Source: Oscillospiraceae bacterium
Lineage (GTDB): Bacteria; Bacillota; Clostridia; Oscillospirales; Ruminococcaceae
Direction of reading: 5' to 3'
DNA length: 64,000 bases
NCBI GenBank assembly: GCA_021199795.1
Contig: JAJQHJ010000019.1
Coordinates: 1-64,000, forward strand
Of this stretch, positions 35,055-43,464 are shown one piece after another. Positions within the stretch are counted from its first letter, which is position 1, and each line of letters begins with the position of its first letter. The translations under genes and the position numbers were made by a program. The notes beneath the pieces are model-generated. The model did not search any database and was not told the DNA's origin. It was given only the letters and a program-made list of their open reading frames with translations.

Positions 35055-35096
35055 CCCTCCGAATACTGTTTATTAAGCAGTATTCGGAGGGTTTTC
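35055..35096 (+). terminator. Terminator after yajC, overlapping the next gene's ribosome site
   Basis: CCCTCCGAATACTG (35055-35068) and its exact complement (35078-35091), then TTTTC. The 3' arm ends in GGAGGG, which lies 8 nt before the ATG at 35100, so the same hairpin hides the next gene's Shine-Dalgarno. Confidence 0.85.
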
Positions 35097-35099
35097 TTT

Positions 35100-35468
35100 A
35101 TGCAATTTTATAAAAAAGGCATCATTACTGGATTTATCTCCTTAACAGCGTTTATCATAGTTTCTATACTTCTTTTTGGAACGATTATGACCCTTATAGA
35201 CGTACCAGATGAAATAGTCAACATAGCTGGGACGCTAATTCTATCGACAGGATGTTTTATAGCAAGCTACACATCTACTCAAATAGTCAGAAATAATGGT
35301 CTTCTGCAGGGTCTGATAGTCGGCGGCATTATATCGACATTGCTTCTTATAATCGGTCTTATAGCTAACAAAACGCTCACCATATTCTGCTTTGAAAAGA
35401 TTATCTCATGTACTCTTTTATCTGTCATTGGAAGTATCAAGGGAATAAACACCAAGCATTGCAAATGA
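35100..35468 (+). CDS. TIGR04086 family membrane protein
   Basis: A 122-residue protein with four hydrophobic helices (GFISLTAFIIVSILLFG, IAGTLILSTGCFIASYTS, GLIVGGIISTLLLIIGLIA, ISCTLLSVIGSIKG), the pattern of the TIGR04086 family often encoded next to yajC in clostridia. Function unknown. Its only usable ribosome site, GGAGGG, is the 3' arm of the preceding terminator hairpin, so it would be translated only from read-through transcripts in which that hairpin is open. Confidence 0.85.
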   Translation: MQFYKKGIITGFISLTAFIIVSILLFGTIMTLIDVPDEIVNIAGTLILSTGCFIASYTSTQIVRNNGLLQGLIVGGIISTLLLIIGLIANKTLTIFCFEKIISCTLLSVIGSIKGINTKHCK

Positions 35469-35471
35469 TGA

Positions 35472-35500
35472 GCATATCAGAGGATATTTCTTCATAGAAT
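35472..35500 (+). promoter_or_regulatory. Sigma-E-type promoter of the spoIIIA operon
   Basis: GCATATC (35472-35478), exactly 14 bp, CATAGAAT (35493-35500). This fits the mother-cell sigma-E consensus (about ATA at -35, 14 bp, CATACAAT), and spoIIIA is a known sigma-E operon. GGAGG precedes the spoIIIAA start. Confidence 0.75.
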
Positions 35501-35530
35501 TGGACAGGCAATGAAAAAGGAGGCAAAAAA

Positions 35531-36433
35531 ATGAATGGATTTAAAAGTGCGATTGAGCTCTTGCAGCCAAAGCTTCGCTTAATCTTTGAAAAGCTGTCTC
35601 AATCAGAAATAGAAACTATAAATGAAATCAGGCTTCGCCTGGGAAGACATATTTCGGTTTCTACAGTCTCTGGAAATCGATTTATAAATGAAGCCGGTAA
35701 CCTCACTGAGGACAATTCCTTTGCACTTATAACAGAGCCATCGGATATAGAATATACTTTCAAAAACGCTTTCTCCTATTCGCTTCATAGCTACTCGAAA
35801 GAGCTATCTATGGGTTACATAACAGTTGGAAGCGGCAACAGAGTAGGAATTTGCGGAACAGCAGTTACCAACGTAAATGACTTCCAAACCGTCGATACGA
35901 TTAAATACATTTCCTCCATAAATATCAGAATAGCCAGAGAAAAAAGAGGTTTCGCAGAAAAACTTATAAACACCTGTGAGGAACCAACGGGAATCCTTGT
36001 AGTAGGAGCACCAGCCTCAGGAAAAACCACTCTTCTGAGAGATACAACCAGACTCCTGGGTGCAAAGTACAGAGTTTCCCTGATAGATGAGCAGAATGAA
36101 ATCTCAGCTACACGCAGAGACACTTCTCAGAACGACATTGGCGAACTCACAGACGTATTTGTTGGTTACCCAAAATATATCGGAATTTCAACGGCTGTAA
36201 GAGTTATGTCACCAGATATTATCGTTGTTGACGAAATAGGCTCAGAGGAAGAACTTAAGGCTCTTGAATTTGCACTCCATTCCGGTGTCACACTTATCAC
36301 GGCAGTACACTCAGAAAGTCTTGAAGAAGCCATGAAAAAGCGAATAGTAAAATCCTTGCTAGCTGAAAATGCATTCCAATATGCGGCTGTTCTCAGAAAA
36401 AATTATGAATACGAGATTATAAAACTTGATTAG
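35531..36433 (+). CDS. spoIIIAA: Stage III sporulation ATPase SpoIIIAA
   Basis: A 300-residue ATPase of the mother-cell SpoIIIA complex, the feeding-tube-like channel to the forespore, related to type II/IV secretion ATPases. The N-terminal domain contains the INEIRLRLGR region, and the ATPase part has Walker A GAPASGKTTLLRD and Walker B IIVVDEIGSEEE. Length is normal. First gene of the complete eight-gene spoIIIA operon. Confidence 0.96.
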   Translation: MNGFKSAIELLQPKLRLIFEKLSQSEIETINEIRLRLGRHISVSTVSGNRFINEAGNLTEDNSFALITEPSDIEYTFKNAFSYSLHSYSKELSMGYITVGSGNRVGICGTAVTNVNDFQTVDTIKYISSINIRIAREKRGFAEKLINTCEEPTGILVVGAPASGKTTLLRDTTRLLGAKYRVSLIDEQNEISATRRDTSQNDIGELTDVFVGYPKYIGISTAVRVMSPDIIVVDEIGSEEELKALEFALHSGVTLITAVHSESLEEAMKKRIVKSLLAENAFQYAAVLRKNYEYEIIKLD

Positions 36434-36914
36434 GCTTTTTCTGTACTCAGCTATTGTGGTTTCCTGCTTCCTGATTTCGATTGAAGAAATTAGACGTGAG
36501 AGAAGAAAAATTCAGATAGCGAAAGAGCTTGAAAGCATCATTTTTCAGATGCAAGCTCTTCTTAAGTATGGTTCCTACGATGTTTATCAGCTATGCGAGA
36601 GGTGCTTTTCGGATGTAGATACATTCAATGCAAGGAGCTTCACAGCAATTTCAGACTGCTTTTCAGAAAGCTTTGTAAAAGCCTGTGAAAAATCACTTGT
36701 GGATGCAGACAAAAGCACTGAATCCGCATTTATGAAAATTGCAGATTTTCTTGGAATGTATGAGTCAGAAACACAGATATCGGGACTTGAAAGCGTACTC
36801 GATGAAATCAAAAAAGGAAGAATTGAAATGGAAAATGAGCTTGTGGCTAAGAGAAAACTGTATCTATGCTTAGGAGCATTTTCCGGGATAGTTATATGTT
36901 TAATTTTAATGTGA
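36426..36914 (+). CDS. spoIIIAB: Stage III sporulation protein AB
   Basis: A 162-residue membrane protein with N- and C-terminal hydrophobic helices (LFLYSAIVVSCFLISI and LCLGAFSGIVICLILM) flanking a helical domain, as in the GspF-like SpoIIIAB. The frame starts at a TTG overlapping the end of spoIIIAA by 8 bp; no strong ribosome site is seen, so coupling is likely and the exact start is uncertain by a few codons. Confidence 0.92.
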   Translation: MIRLFLYSAIVVSCFLISIEEIRRERRKIQIAKELESIIFQMQALLKYGSYDVYQLCERCFSDVDTFNARSFTAISDCFSESFVKACEKSLVDADKSTESAFMKIADFLGMYESETQISGLESVLDEIKKGRIEMENELVAKRKLYLCLGAFSGIVICLILM

Positions 36915-36923
36915 GGTAAGCTT

Positions 36924-37118
36924 ATGGATGTTGATCTGATATTCAAGATTGCAGGAGTGGGCATAATTGTAGCGGTGCTCAGTCAGTTAATGAAGCGTTC
37001 CGAACGTGATGAGCAGGCTCTGATGATAACTATAGCTGGATTGGTGGTTGTAATGCTTATGCTTGTGAGTGAAATAGCAGAGCTTTTCGACACTGTCAAA
37101 AGCACATTCGGATTCTGA
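36924..37118 (+). CDS. spoIIIAC: Stage III sporulation protein AC
   Basis: A 64-residue protein with two hydrophobic helices (LIFKIAGVGIIVAVLSQLM and ALMITIAGLVVVMLMLVSEI), the usual size of SpoIIIAC, a small membrane subunit of the channel complex. GAGGTAAG precedes the ATG, 9 bp after spoIIIAB. Confidence 0.95.
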   Translation: MDVDLIFKIAGVGIIVAVLSQLMKRSERDEQALMITIAGLVVVMLMLVSEIAELFDTVKSTFGF

Positions 37119-37138
37119 GCTGGAAATGGACTACGGAC

Positions 37139-37531
37139 GTGGATATTCTTGCTATAGCGGCACTATGCATAGTTACAGCCATAATCGCAAAAACAATTCA
37201 GCCTACGAATCAGGATATTGCAATTGTCATAACAATTGCCGGTGTGGCGGCAGTTGCATTCTCAATTATAGGTACTATATCTGATGTGCTATATGAGGTT
37301 AAGAACCTGACCGGAATTTCTGATGTCAGTGGCTCATATATCTCGATAGTATTCAGGGTATTGGGAATATGCTATGTCTGCGAGATATCATCCTCATGCT
37401 GCAGAGATTGCGGTGAAAGTGCTCTTGCAAGTGTCATTGATATAGCTGGAAGAGTAGCAGTATCTGTTATATGTATGCCACTTATAAAAAACTTTATAGA
37501 GACTGTTGAAAGTATATTGGAGTTGGGATAA
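37139..37531 (+). CDS. spoIIIAD: Stage III sporulation protein AD
   Basis: A 130-residue membrane protein with an AC-like N-terminal pair of helices (ILAIAALCIVTAIIAKTI and IAIVITIAGVAAVAFSIIG) and further C-terminal helices, as in SpoIIIAD. The GTG start has only a weak ribosome site, so the N-terminus could differ slightly. It lies between AC and AE in the standard order. Confidence 0.93.
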   Translation: MDILAIAALCIVTAIIAKTIQPTNQDIAIVITIAGVAAVAFSIIGTISDVLYEVKNLTGISDVSGSYISIVFRVLGICYVCEISSSCCRDCGESALASVIDIAGRVAVSVICMPLIKNFIETVESILELG

Positions 37532-37534
37532 AGC

Positions 37535-38617
37535 ATGGGAAGAAAAATTATTCTGGTTGCACTTATGTCAATATTGCTTTCGCTGAATATTAGTGCAACC
37601 GATTACGAAACTGAGCTCGGGATAGACTTCAACGAAGTAGAAACTGGTAGTGCCAGAGATTTCCTGGAGGAGAATGGAGTTGATATGTCGGATCCTGAAA
37701 CAGTTTCAAACATATCCGCAGGATCAATTCTTAACTATTTTGCGTCGACATTCAAATCTGCGCTCAAAAAGCCCGCAAAGGTCTTTATCTGTGTACTGGT
37801 CATATCTCTGATAAGCGAAGCTGTCATGTCAATATCTCAGCGTTCAGGTATTTATGGAGAGGTATTCACCCTCATATGCTTTTTATGCATCGCGCCAATG
37901 ATAATCTCTTCATTCTCAGATATGCTGGGAGTTATGAAGTCTCAGGAAACATTCATGGCATCATACATACCGATTTTCGCCACTATAACGGCTGCATCGG
38001 GAAACATAGCAGGAGCTGGTTCCTATAAAGTACTTGTTCTTTATGCTTCAGAAGCAGTATCTCTGATCGCAGGTCAGGTTCTGAAGCCAATACTGGTTTG
38101 TATGCTGATAATGTCTTGCACTCAGGCAATAAATCCAGACCTTCCAAATCTGACAGGAACATTGAAGAGAGCTCTGACATATATCATCGGCGTCATTATG
38201 ACGATATTTGTAGGAGTTATAGGGCTTCAGACGGTTGTCGGAAGAACAGGCAACAGTATTCTTCTGAGAGCTGGAAGATATCTTGTATCGAGCTTCGTCC
38301 CACTTATCGGGATGTCGTTGTCTGAATCCTATCAAGCAGTAAGACAAAGCTTAGGAACTCTTCGTTCAACAGTCGGTGCACTTGGCATTGTAATAGTTGT
38401 GCTGATTCTTGCGGTGCCGATTATAACCATGTGCGTTTACAGAGCTACTTTCATAATTCTTGACTGGACGTGCAGTATAACAGGCTCATACAGACTAAGT
38501 GCACTTATGAGAGGAATAGGTGATGTCTACTCGCTTGGAGTTACACTTTTGATTATATACGCTCTGATGTTTCTGATTTCAACGGGGATGATAATGCTTA
38601 TAGGCAGTGAGGCATAA
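37535..38617 (+). CDS. spoIIIAE: Stage III sporulation protein AE
   Basis: A 360-residue polytopic protein: an N-terminal signal-like helix, an extracytoplasmic segment with YETELGIDFNEVETGSARDFLEENG, then about seven membrane helices starting near residue 85. It is the largest membrane subunit of the SpoIIIA complex. Length is close to the usual 380-400. Confidence 0.95.
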   Translation: MGRKIILVALMSILLSLNISATDYETELGIDFNEVETGSARDFLEENGVDMSDPETVSNISAGSILNYFASTFKSALKKPAKVFICVLVISLISEAVMSISQRSGIYGEVFTLICFLCIAPMIISSFSDMLGVMKSQETFMASYIPIFATITAASGNIAGAGSYKVLVLYASEAVSLIAGQVLKPILVCMLIMSCTQAINPDLPNLTGTLKRALTYIIGVIMTIFVGVIGLQTVVGRTGNSILLRAGRYLVSSFVPLIGMSLSESYQAVRQSLGTLRSTVGALGIVIVVLILAVPIITMCVYRATFIILDWTCSITGSYRLSALMRGIGDVYSLGVTLLIIYALMFLISTGMIMLIGSEA

Positions 38618-38618
38618 T

Positions 38619-39095
38619 ATGACAGCTGTAAAGAACATCACCTTGACAGTTTGTATATTGTCACTTGTGTATATGATTGTGATGATGCTGACACCTGATA
38701 GCTTTAGACAGAAGATGAAAACGGTAATCTCCATATTGACAGCACTCACTATTGCCGGTGCAATTCTAAACATAGATTTTTCTTTCGATGAAGATATAGA
38801 TTCAGGTTTGCTTTATGAATCAGAATACAGCTACAACGAGCTGGTTCTCGGCGAGCTAGAGCAAAGACTCGCTGACAGTATACTTCTCATATACGAGGAG
38901 AACAATATTCCGATCGAAAAAATATCCGTTGAAACTAATATTGACGAGGATAGTAGCATATCTATTAGTAAAATAAGCCTGACAATCTCGGGGAGCAGTG
39001 AGGCTTATGAAAGCAAAATCCGCAAAGTAACTTCCGACAAAATCGGAGAGGTAACTCTTGAAATGAACTTTTCGGAGGACGTAGATGATTCTTGA
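38619..39095 (+). CDS. spoIIIAF: Stage III sporulation protein AF
   Basis: A 158-residue protein with two N-terminal helices (ITLTVCILSLVYMIVMML, MKTVISILTALTIAGAIL) and an alpha-beta ring-building-like domain (LADSILLIYEENNIPIEKISVET ... ISISKISLTIS). SpoIIIAF has this layout and forms a ring in the channel. ATG 38619 just after the spoIIIAE stop was chosen, with GTGAGG before it. Confidence 0.93.
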   Translation: MTAVKNITLTVCILSLVYMIVMMLTPDSFRQKMKTVISILTALTIAGAILNIDFSFDEDIDSGLLYESEYSYNELVLGELEQRLADSILLIYEENNIPIEKISVETNIDEDSSISISKISLTISGSSEAYESKIRKVTSDKIGEVTLEMNFSEDVDDS

Positions 39096-39579
39096 CAAAT
39101 TTAAAGAAAAACTCAGGCTTACGAGTAAACAGCTTATATATTTATCAGTGGCTGTGCTGTCGGTTCTTCTTATCCTGACACTTAACAGCTTTGAAAGTGA
39201 GGATGAAGAGGTATCGGATTCGGAAACTATTCCGGATGTCAGTTCAGAGTATGCCGAAAAGCTTAAGCATGAGCTTGAAGAAATTATTTCAAAGATAGAC
39301 GGCGTAGGTGACGTTACGGTCATGCTGACGATAGAGAGCTCGGCTTCCTATGTCTACACTCAAGACATTGAGAAAGACGAACTCGAAACTAAATCCGAAA
39401 CAGTAATCATAGGAAACAAGGAGGCGTTGATAGAGAGAATAGATAACCCACAGGTAAGCGGAGTACTCATAGTCTGTACAGGAGGCGATAGAGCAGTAAT
39501 TCAGGAACAGGTCATAAAAGCGGTTTCGACCGTTTTGGATATACCAACAAACAAGGTTTATGTAGCAAAAAGCAATTAA
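39085..39579 (+). CDS. spoIIIAG: Stage III sporulation protein AG
   Basis: A 164-residue protein with one N-terminal helix (LIYLSVAVLSVLLILTL) and the ring-building motif fold (LEEIISKIDGVGDVTVMLTIE ... VSGVLIVCTGGDRAVIQEQVIKAVSTVLDIPTNKVYVAK). SpoIIIAG forms a large oligomeric ring in the intermembrane space. CGGAGG precedes the ATG; it overlaps spoIIIAF by 11 bp. Confidence 0.95.
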   Translation: MILDKFKEKLRLTSKQLIYLSVAVLSVLLILTLNSFESEDEEVSDSETIPDVSSEYAEKLKHELEEIISKIDGVGDVTVMLTIESSASYVYTQDIEKDELETKSETVIIGNKEALIERIDNPQVSGVLIVCTGGDRAVIQEQVIKAVSTVLDIPTNKVYVAKSN

Positions 39580-39591
39580 GGAGAGATTTCA

Positions 39592-40173
39592 ATGGCAACT
39601 ACAATGGTAAAAAATAATAAAAGGCTAAAATTTAATCCAAGAATTTCTAAAAGGCAAATAATCATCACATGCCTTGTACTTCTTCTCGGTATAGCCGTAT
39701 ACGCAAACTATCAGTTATCAAACACAGAGCTCAAAGCTACAGATGTCGTCACAAGTCTTGACATGAGTGACGTATACGGTGAAATCACATACGTAAATGG
39801 AACTGAGATAGTAGATTACTCATCAGATGATTACTTTGCTCAGGCAAGACTTGAAAAACTGACATCGAGGGACGATGCAGTCGAAACTCTCAAGATGATG
39901 CTTGACGGCGGAGACATTTCAGATGAAGAGCTCGCAGCTTATACGGAAGAAGCAGTCGCTCTTTCATCGCTCATTGAAAGCGAAACGATAATTGAAAATT
40001 TGGTCATAGCCGCCGGGTTTGAAGACTGCGTCTGCTATCTTGACGGCGATAATGCAAATATAGTTGTAAAGTCAGAGGGCTTGACAAGCGCACAGGCAGC
40101 ACAAATCAAGGACATTTTGCTTTCAGAAGTGGATGTTGAGAATGAAAATATCAGAATTTTTGAGGTAAAGTAG
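39592..40173 (+). CDS. spoIIIAH: Stage III sporulation protein AH
   Basis: A 193-residue protein with one membrane helix (IIITCLVLLLGIAVYANYQLS) and a ring-building domain at the C-terminus (LVIAAGFEDCVCYLDGDNANIVVKSEGLTSAQAAQIKDI). SpoIIIAH meets forespore SpoIIQ across the engulfment membranes. Last gene of the operon; no clear hairpin terminator follows, but a separate promoter lies at 40174. Confidence 0.95.
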   Translation: MATTMVKNNKRLKFNPRISKRQIIITCLVLLLGIAVYANYQLSNTELKATDVVTSLDMSDVYGEITYVNGTEIVDYSSDDYFAQARLEKLTSRDDAVETLKMMLDGGDISDEELAAYTEEAVALSSLIESETIIENLVIAAGFEDCVCYLDGDNANIVVKSEGLTSAQAAQIKDILLSEVDVENENIRIFEVK

Positions 40174-40202
40174 TTGTTTCGGCGACCGATTTGTGCTATA
40201 CT
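40174..40202 (+). promoter_or_regulatory. Promoter upstream of the Asp23 gene
   Basis: TTGTTT (40174-40179), 17 bp, TATACT (40197-40202); about 95 nt of leader before the start codon. It would express the housekeeping genes independently of sporulation. Confidence 0.6.
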
Positions 40203-40300
40203 GTATTTGTGTATTTATGCGAAGTGGATTGAGTAGAGTTTGAAACCAGATCGACAATTGCGCTTTCGCATCCTAAGACGAATATAGGAGGACAAATTTA

Positions 40301-40663
40301 ATGGAAGTCACAGAAAAGAAAAGAAAGGGAACTCTTAGAGTTTCTGAGAACGTTATCATCCAGATCGCCAAGAATGCAGCTCTGGAGGTCAGCGGCGTTT
40401 CAAAGATTTCAGTTCGCCCATTTGATATACTTAAAATGTTTTCGAGCAAGATGGATAACACTGCAATAAGAGTTACCATGCTCGACGGTGTCGCTAAAAT
40501 ATCTATCTCGATAATTGTATACAGCGGCTACAATGTAACTAACGTATGCACTCAGATTCAGGATAGAGTCAAAGCAGCAGTTCAGTCTATGACCGGAGTA
40601 ACCGTATCAAAGGTTAATGTCTCTGTAGTGGATGTTGATTTTTCAGAGAGTCAGTACAAGTAA
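40301..40663 (+). CDS. Asp23/Gls24 family envelope stress protein
   Basis: A 120-residue protein of the Asp23/Gls24 family (YloU/YqhY-like). Seen are the basic start KGTLRVSENVIIQIAKNAALEVSGVSKIS and the late INVxV-type strand VQSMTGVTVSKVNVSVVDVDF. YqhY, next to accBC-nusB in Bacillus, modulates fatty-acid synthesis; the position directly before nusB matches that neighbourhood. Function here is inferred from this. Confidence 0.92.
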   Translation: MEVTEKKRKGTLRVSENVIIQIAKNAALEVSGVSKISVRPFDILKMFSSKMDNTAIRVTMLDGVAKISISIIVYSGYNVTNVCTQIQDRVKAAVQSMTGVTVSKVNVSVVDVDFSESQYK

Positions 40664-40702
40664 AACGGATACAACCAAGCTGATAAAACGGCTTGGTTTC
40701 CG
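40664..40702 (+). other. Hairpin between the Asp23 gene and nusB
   Basis: ACGGA...AACCAAGC (40664-40679) pairs with GCTTGGTT-TCCGT (40690-40702). No T-tract follows, so it is not a classical terminator; it may be an RNA processing or stability element. Confidence 0.45.
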
Positions 40703-40726
40703 TGCATTAAAAGGCAGGAAGTACAA

Positions 40727-41143
40727 ATGAGCATTACTAGACACGATATAAGAGAATCGGAATTCATTTTCATCTTTGAAAAGTCATTCCGCGACGAATC
40801 GCCGGCAGAGCTGATTGAAATCTCCAAGGACAACGAAGCGGTGACAGTAAATGAAGAGGTTATAGAAACTGTTGAGGGCGTATTTGAGCACCTGGAGGAG
40901 CTTGATGCAGTAATATCTCAGTTCAGCACTAAAAGAAGCATAGATAGAATACCTAAGCTGAATCTCGCAGCACTCAGGCTGGCGATATATGAAATAAAAA
41001 ACCTTTCGGACAGAATTCCGATAAAAGTTTCAATAAACGAAGCTGTAGGACTGGTCAACAAATACGCTCAGGAATCTGACGTCACATTTGTGAACGGAAT
41101 CCTTGGCGCATATTCGAGAAGTCTCGAATCCACAAAAGCCTGA
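40727..41143 (+). CDS. nusB: Transcription antitermination factor NusB
   Basis: A 138-residue all-helical RNA-binding protein that with NusE supports rRNA antitermination. Diagnostic are the C-terminal PIKVSINEAVGLVNKYAQESDVTFVNGILG region (NEAV...K.y...sa.FVNGvL) and the early RHDIRESEFIFIFEKSF. AGGAAG precedes the ATG. The next gene starts 1 bp after its stop. Confidence 0.96.
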   Translation: MSITRHDIRESEFIFIFEKSFRDESPAELIEISKDNEAVTVNEEVIETVEGVFEHLEELDAVISQFSTKRSIDRIPKLNLAALRLAIYEIKNLSDRIPIKVSINEAVGLVNKYAQESDVTFVNGILGAYSRSLESTKA

Positions 41144-41144
41144 C

Positions 41145-42086
41145 ATGATTTACTTAGGTATTGACACCAGCAACTACACCACCTCTGCCGCTATTTACAA
41201 TTCTGAAGCTCAATCAGTGCGCCAGAACAAAAAGCTTTTAAGCGTAAAATCCGGTGAAGTGGGACTAAGGCAGTCAGAAGCAGTTTTCCAGCATGTAAAA
41301 CAGTTTCCTGATGTTACATATGGACTTGTCAGGAAAGGTGAAAAGATAGCTGCAATCGGGGTTTCTTCACGTCCGAGAAACATAGATGGCTCCTATATGC
41401 CTTGCTTTATGGTAGGGGAAACTGTTGCGAAAAGCATTTCATCGGTGGGGAACATTCCGGTTTATACCACCTCTCATCAGGTTGGACATGTCCTGGCGGC
41501 ACTTTACTCCTGCCATAGGCTTGATCTTCTTGACGCTGAAAAGCCATTCATAGCCTTTCATGTCAGCGGAGGAACGACTGACTGCCTGCTCATAAGAGTA
41601 GACAAAGAAGAAGTTATCACTGCAACAGAGATCTCGTCCTCACTTGATTTAAAAGCAGGGCAACTCATAGACAGGGTTGGAGTGATGCTAGGGCTTGAAT
41701 TCCCGTGCGGAAAAGAATTAGAGAAGCTTGCAGCGGAGTCAACTGCAAAATTCAAACCAAAAGCCACAATAAAAGATGGAAGCTGTTGCCTTTCAGGAGT
41801 AGAAAACCAGTGCAGAGATATGTTCAACAAAGGTGCAAATAAATGCGATATAGCCATGTTTGCACTCAGATCCATAGAATCTGCAATATACGAAATGACC
41901 GCATGTGCCACAGATAAATTCGGTTCTCTTCCTGTTGTATATGCTGGCGGTGTTATGTCGGACAAGCTTATAAGGGGAAGACTGGAAAACGATTTTGACT
42001 CATATTTTGCAGAGCCCGCTTTTTCACAGGATAATGCAGTCGGAGTAGCTCTCTTCTCAGCGATAAAGGATGGATGTACATTTTGA
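41145..42086 (+). CDS. TsaD/Kae1-like paralogue (O-sialoglycoprotein endopeptidase family)
   Basis: A 313-residue ASKHA-fold protein. YLGIDTSNYTTSAAIY starts the fold, TSHQVGHVLAA gives the metal-binding HxxxH, SGGTTDCLLI and VVYAGGVMSD are the nucleotide loops. True TsaD has HxEGH and a longer form of about 340 residues. This shorter version, next to xseA, is a clostridial paralogue of unknown substrate rather than the t6A enzyme itself. The ATG at 41145 (MIYLGIDTS) follows the nusB stop. Confidence 0.85.
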   Translation: MIYLGIDTSNYTTSAAIYNSEAQSVRQNKKLLSVKSGEVGLRQSEAVFQHVKQFPDVTYGLVRKGEKIAAIGVSSRPRNIDGSYMPCFMVGETVAKSISSVGNIPVYTTSHQVGHVLAALYSCHRLDLLDAEKPFIAFHVSGGTTDCLLIRVDKEEVITATEISSSLDLKAGQLIDRVGVMLGLEFPCGKELEKLAAESTAKFKPKATIKDGSCCLSGVENQCRDMFNKGANKCDIAMFALRSIESAIYEMTACATDKFGSLPVVYAGGVMSDKLIRGRLENDFDSYFAEPAFSQDNAVGVALFSAIKDGCTF

Positions 42087-43279
42087 GCTCAATATTATCT
42101 GTTTCAGCACTCAATACTTATATTTCATTCAAGCTTAAAAATGATCCCAAGCTAAAAGGAATCGCTGTCAAAGGCGAGATTTCAGATATATCCATCAATC
42201 GCACATCAGGGCATATATTCTTCACTCTTACCGACGGAAGCTCAAACATAAGAGCTGTTATGTTCTCGCAAAATGCTTCCCGACTTAACTTTTATCCTGA
42301 GACAGGACAAGCAGTAGTAGCATTCGGCGGAGTAGATGTTTATGAAAGAAACGGCGTCTATCAACTCAATTGCACCCAGCTTGTCCCTGATGGAAAAGGG
42401 TCGGAATATATCGCACTCGCTCAACTTAAAGAGCAATTGTCCAAAGAGGGAATTTTCTCAAAGCCGAAAAAATTGCTTCCTAAATACCCTGTAAGAATCG
42501 CAGTTGTTACATCCCCATCCGGTGCAGCTATTCATGATGTTCAGAGTACAGTTGCAAGAAGATATCCTCTGGCAGAGGTTAAGCTGTTTCCGGCAACTGT
42601 TCAAGGCTTAGAAGCACCTGCAAGCATTTCAAACGCACTTTTACTTGCCGATAAGAGCGATTCAGACGTAATTATCCTCACACGAGGTGGCGGATCAGAC
42701 GATGATTTATCCTGTTTCAATACGAGAGCCGTTGTCATGGCGATTTATAACTGCAAAACTCCCGTTGTATCCGCTGTAGGTCATGAAGTTGACCTGACTT
42801 TAAGTGACCTTGTTGCTGATGTAAGAGCCGCGACTCCAACTGCCGCCGCAGAGCTTTGCACCCCTGATATTTCTGCTATTTCCTCGGAAATAGCCAGGTA
42901 CAAACAAGAGATTTCGAGACTTGCCGACAGAAAGCTATACGCTCTTTCAAGCTCTGTCTCAAATATAAAATCAATAATTGAAGCACTTTCACCCGAGAAT
43001 AAGCTAGCAAAAACAGAGTATCAGCTCAGTTCCATGCAGGAATCGATGAAGAGTTCAATTTCTCACAGGCTGAGACTATGCGAAGCTCAGATTTCAGGGT
43101 TCAGAAACATTTTATCAGGTGCTGACCCGATGAATATTTTAGGAAAAGGCTATGCTTTGATCTACAAGGGTTCGCATCTTGTGACTGAAAGCTCAGAACT
43201 AAGCGGAAGAATTCAGATTGTAATGAAAGATGGACAAGCCGAGGCAGAAATAATAGAAAATAGCGAGGGCAATGTATGA
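42074..43279 (+). CDS. xseA: Exodeoxyribonuclease VII large subunit
   Basis: A 401-residue catalytic subunit of the single-strand exonuclease. It has an N-terminal OB-fold (AVKGEISDISINRTSGHIFFTL), the central catalytic domain (VVTSPSGAAIHDV, ILTRGGGSDDDLSCFN, VVSAVGHEVDLTLSD) and a coiled-coil C-terminus. It overlaps the previous gene by 13 bp and xseB by 4 bp (ATGA). Confidence 0.96.
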   Translation: MYILSSILSVSALNTYISFKLKNDPKLKGIAVKGEISDISINRTSGHIFFTLTDGSSNIRAVMFSQNASRLNFYPETGQAVVAFGGVDVYERNGVYQLNCTQLVPDGKGSEYIALAQLKEQLSKEGIFSKPKKLLPKYPVRIAVVTSPSGAAIHDVQSTVARRYPLAEVKLFPATVQGLEAPASISNALLLADKSDSDVIILTRGGGSDDDLSCFNTRAVVMAIYNCKTPVVSAVGHEVDLTLSDLVADVRAATPTAAAELCTPDISAISSEIARYKQEISRLADRKLYALSSSVSNIKSIIEALSPENKLAKTEYQLSSMQESMKSSISHRLRLCEAQISGFRNILSGADPMNILGKGYALIYKGSHLVTESSELSGRIQIVMKDGQAEAEIIENSEGNV

Positions 43280-43464
43280 ACTTTGATGAATCTATAAAGA
43301 GACTAAAAGAGATATGTGCAAAACTGGACGATGATAAAACGACTCTCGAAGATACAGTTGCACTCTACAAAGAGGGTATGGCTCTCTCTGAAGAGTGTCT
43401 GAAGCGAATTAACGATATCAGAAGCGAATTGAAAGAAAGTGGGGAAGAAATCGGTGAAGCCTGA
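43276..43464 (+). CDS. xseB: Exodeoxyribonuclease VII small subunit
   Basis: A 62-residue helical hairpin protein (NFDESIKRLKEICAKLDDDK ... DTVALYKEGMALSEECLKRI) that binds the XseA coiled coil and is needed for nuclease activity. It is slightly shorter than the usual 70-80 residues. It is coupled to xseA by ATGA and overlaps the start of the prenyltransferase gene. Confidence 0.95.
   Translation: MNFDESIKRLKEICAKLDDDKTTLEDTVALYKEGMALSEECLKRINDIRSELKESGEEIGEA

Noticed and set aside
41145..42086. Calling this gene tsaD
   Set aside because: The metal motif is HQVGH, not HxEGH, and the protein is shorter than TsaD; a paralogue is more likely.
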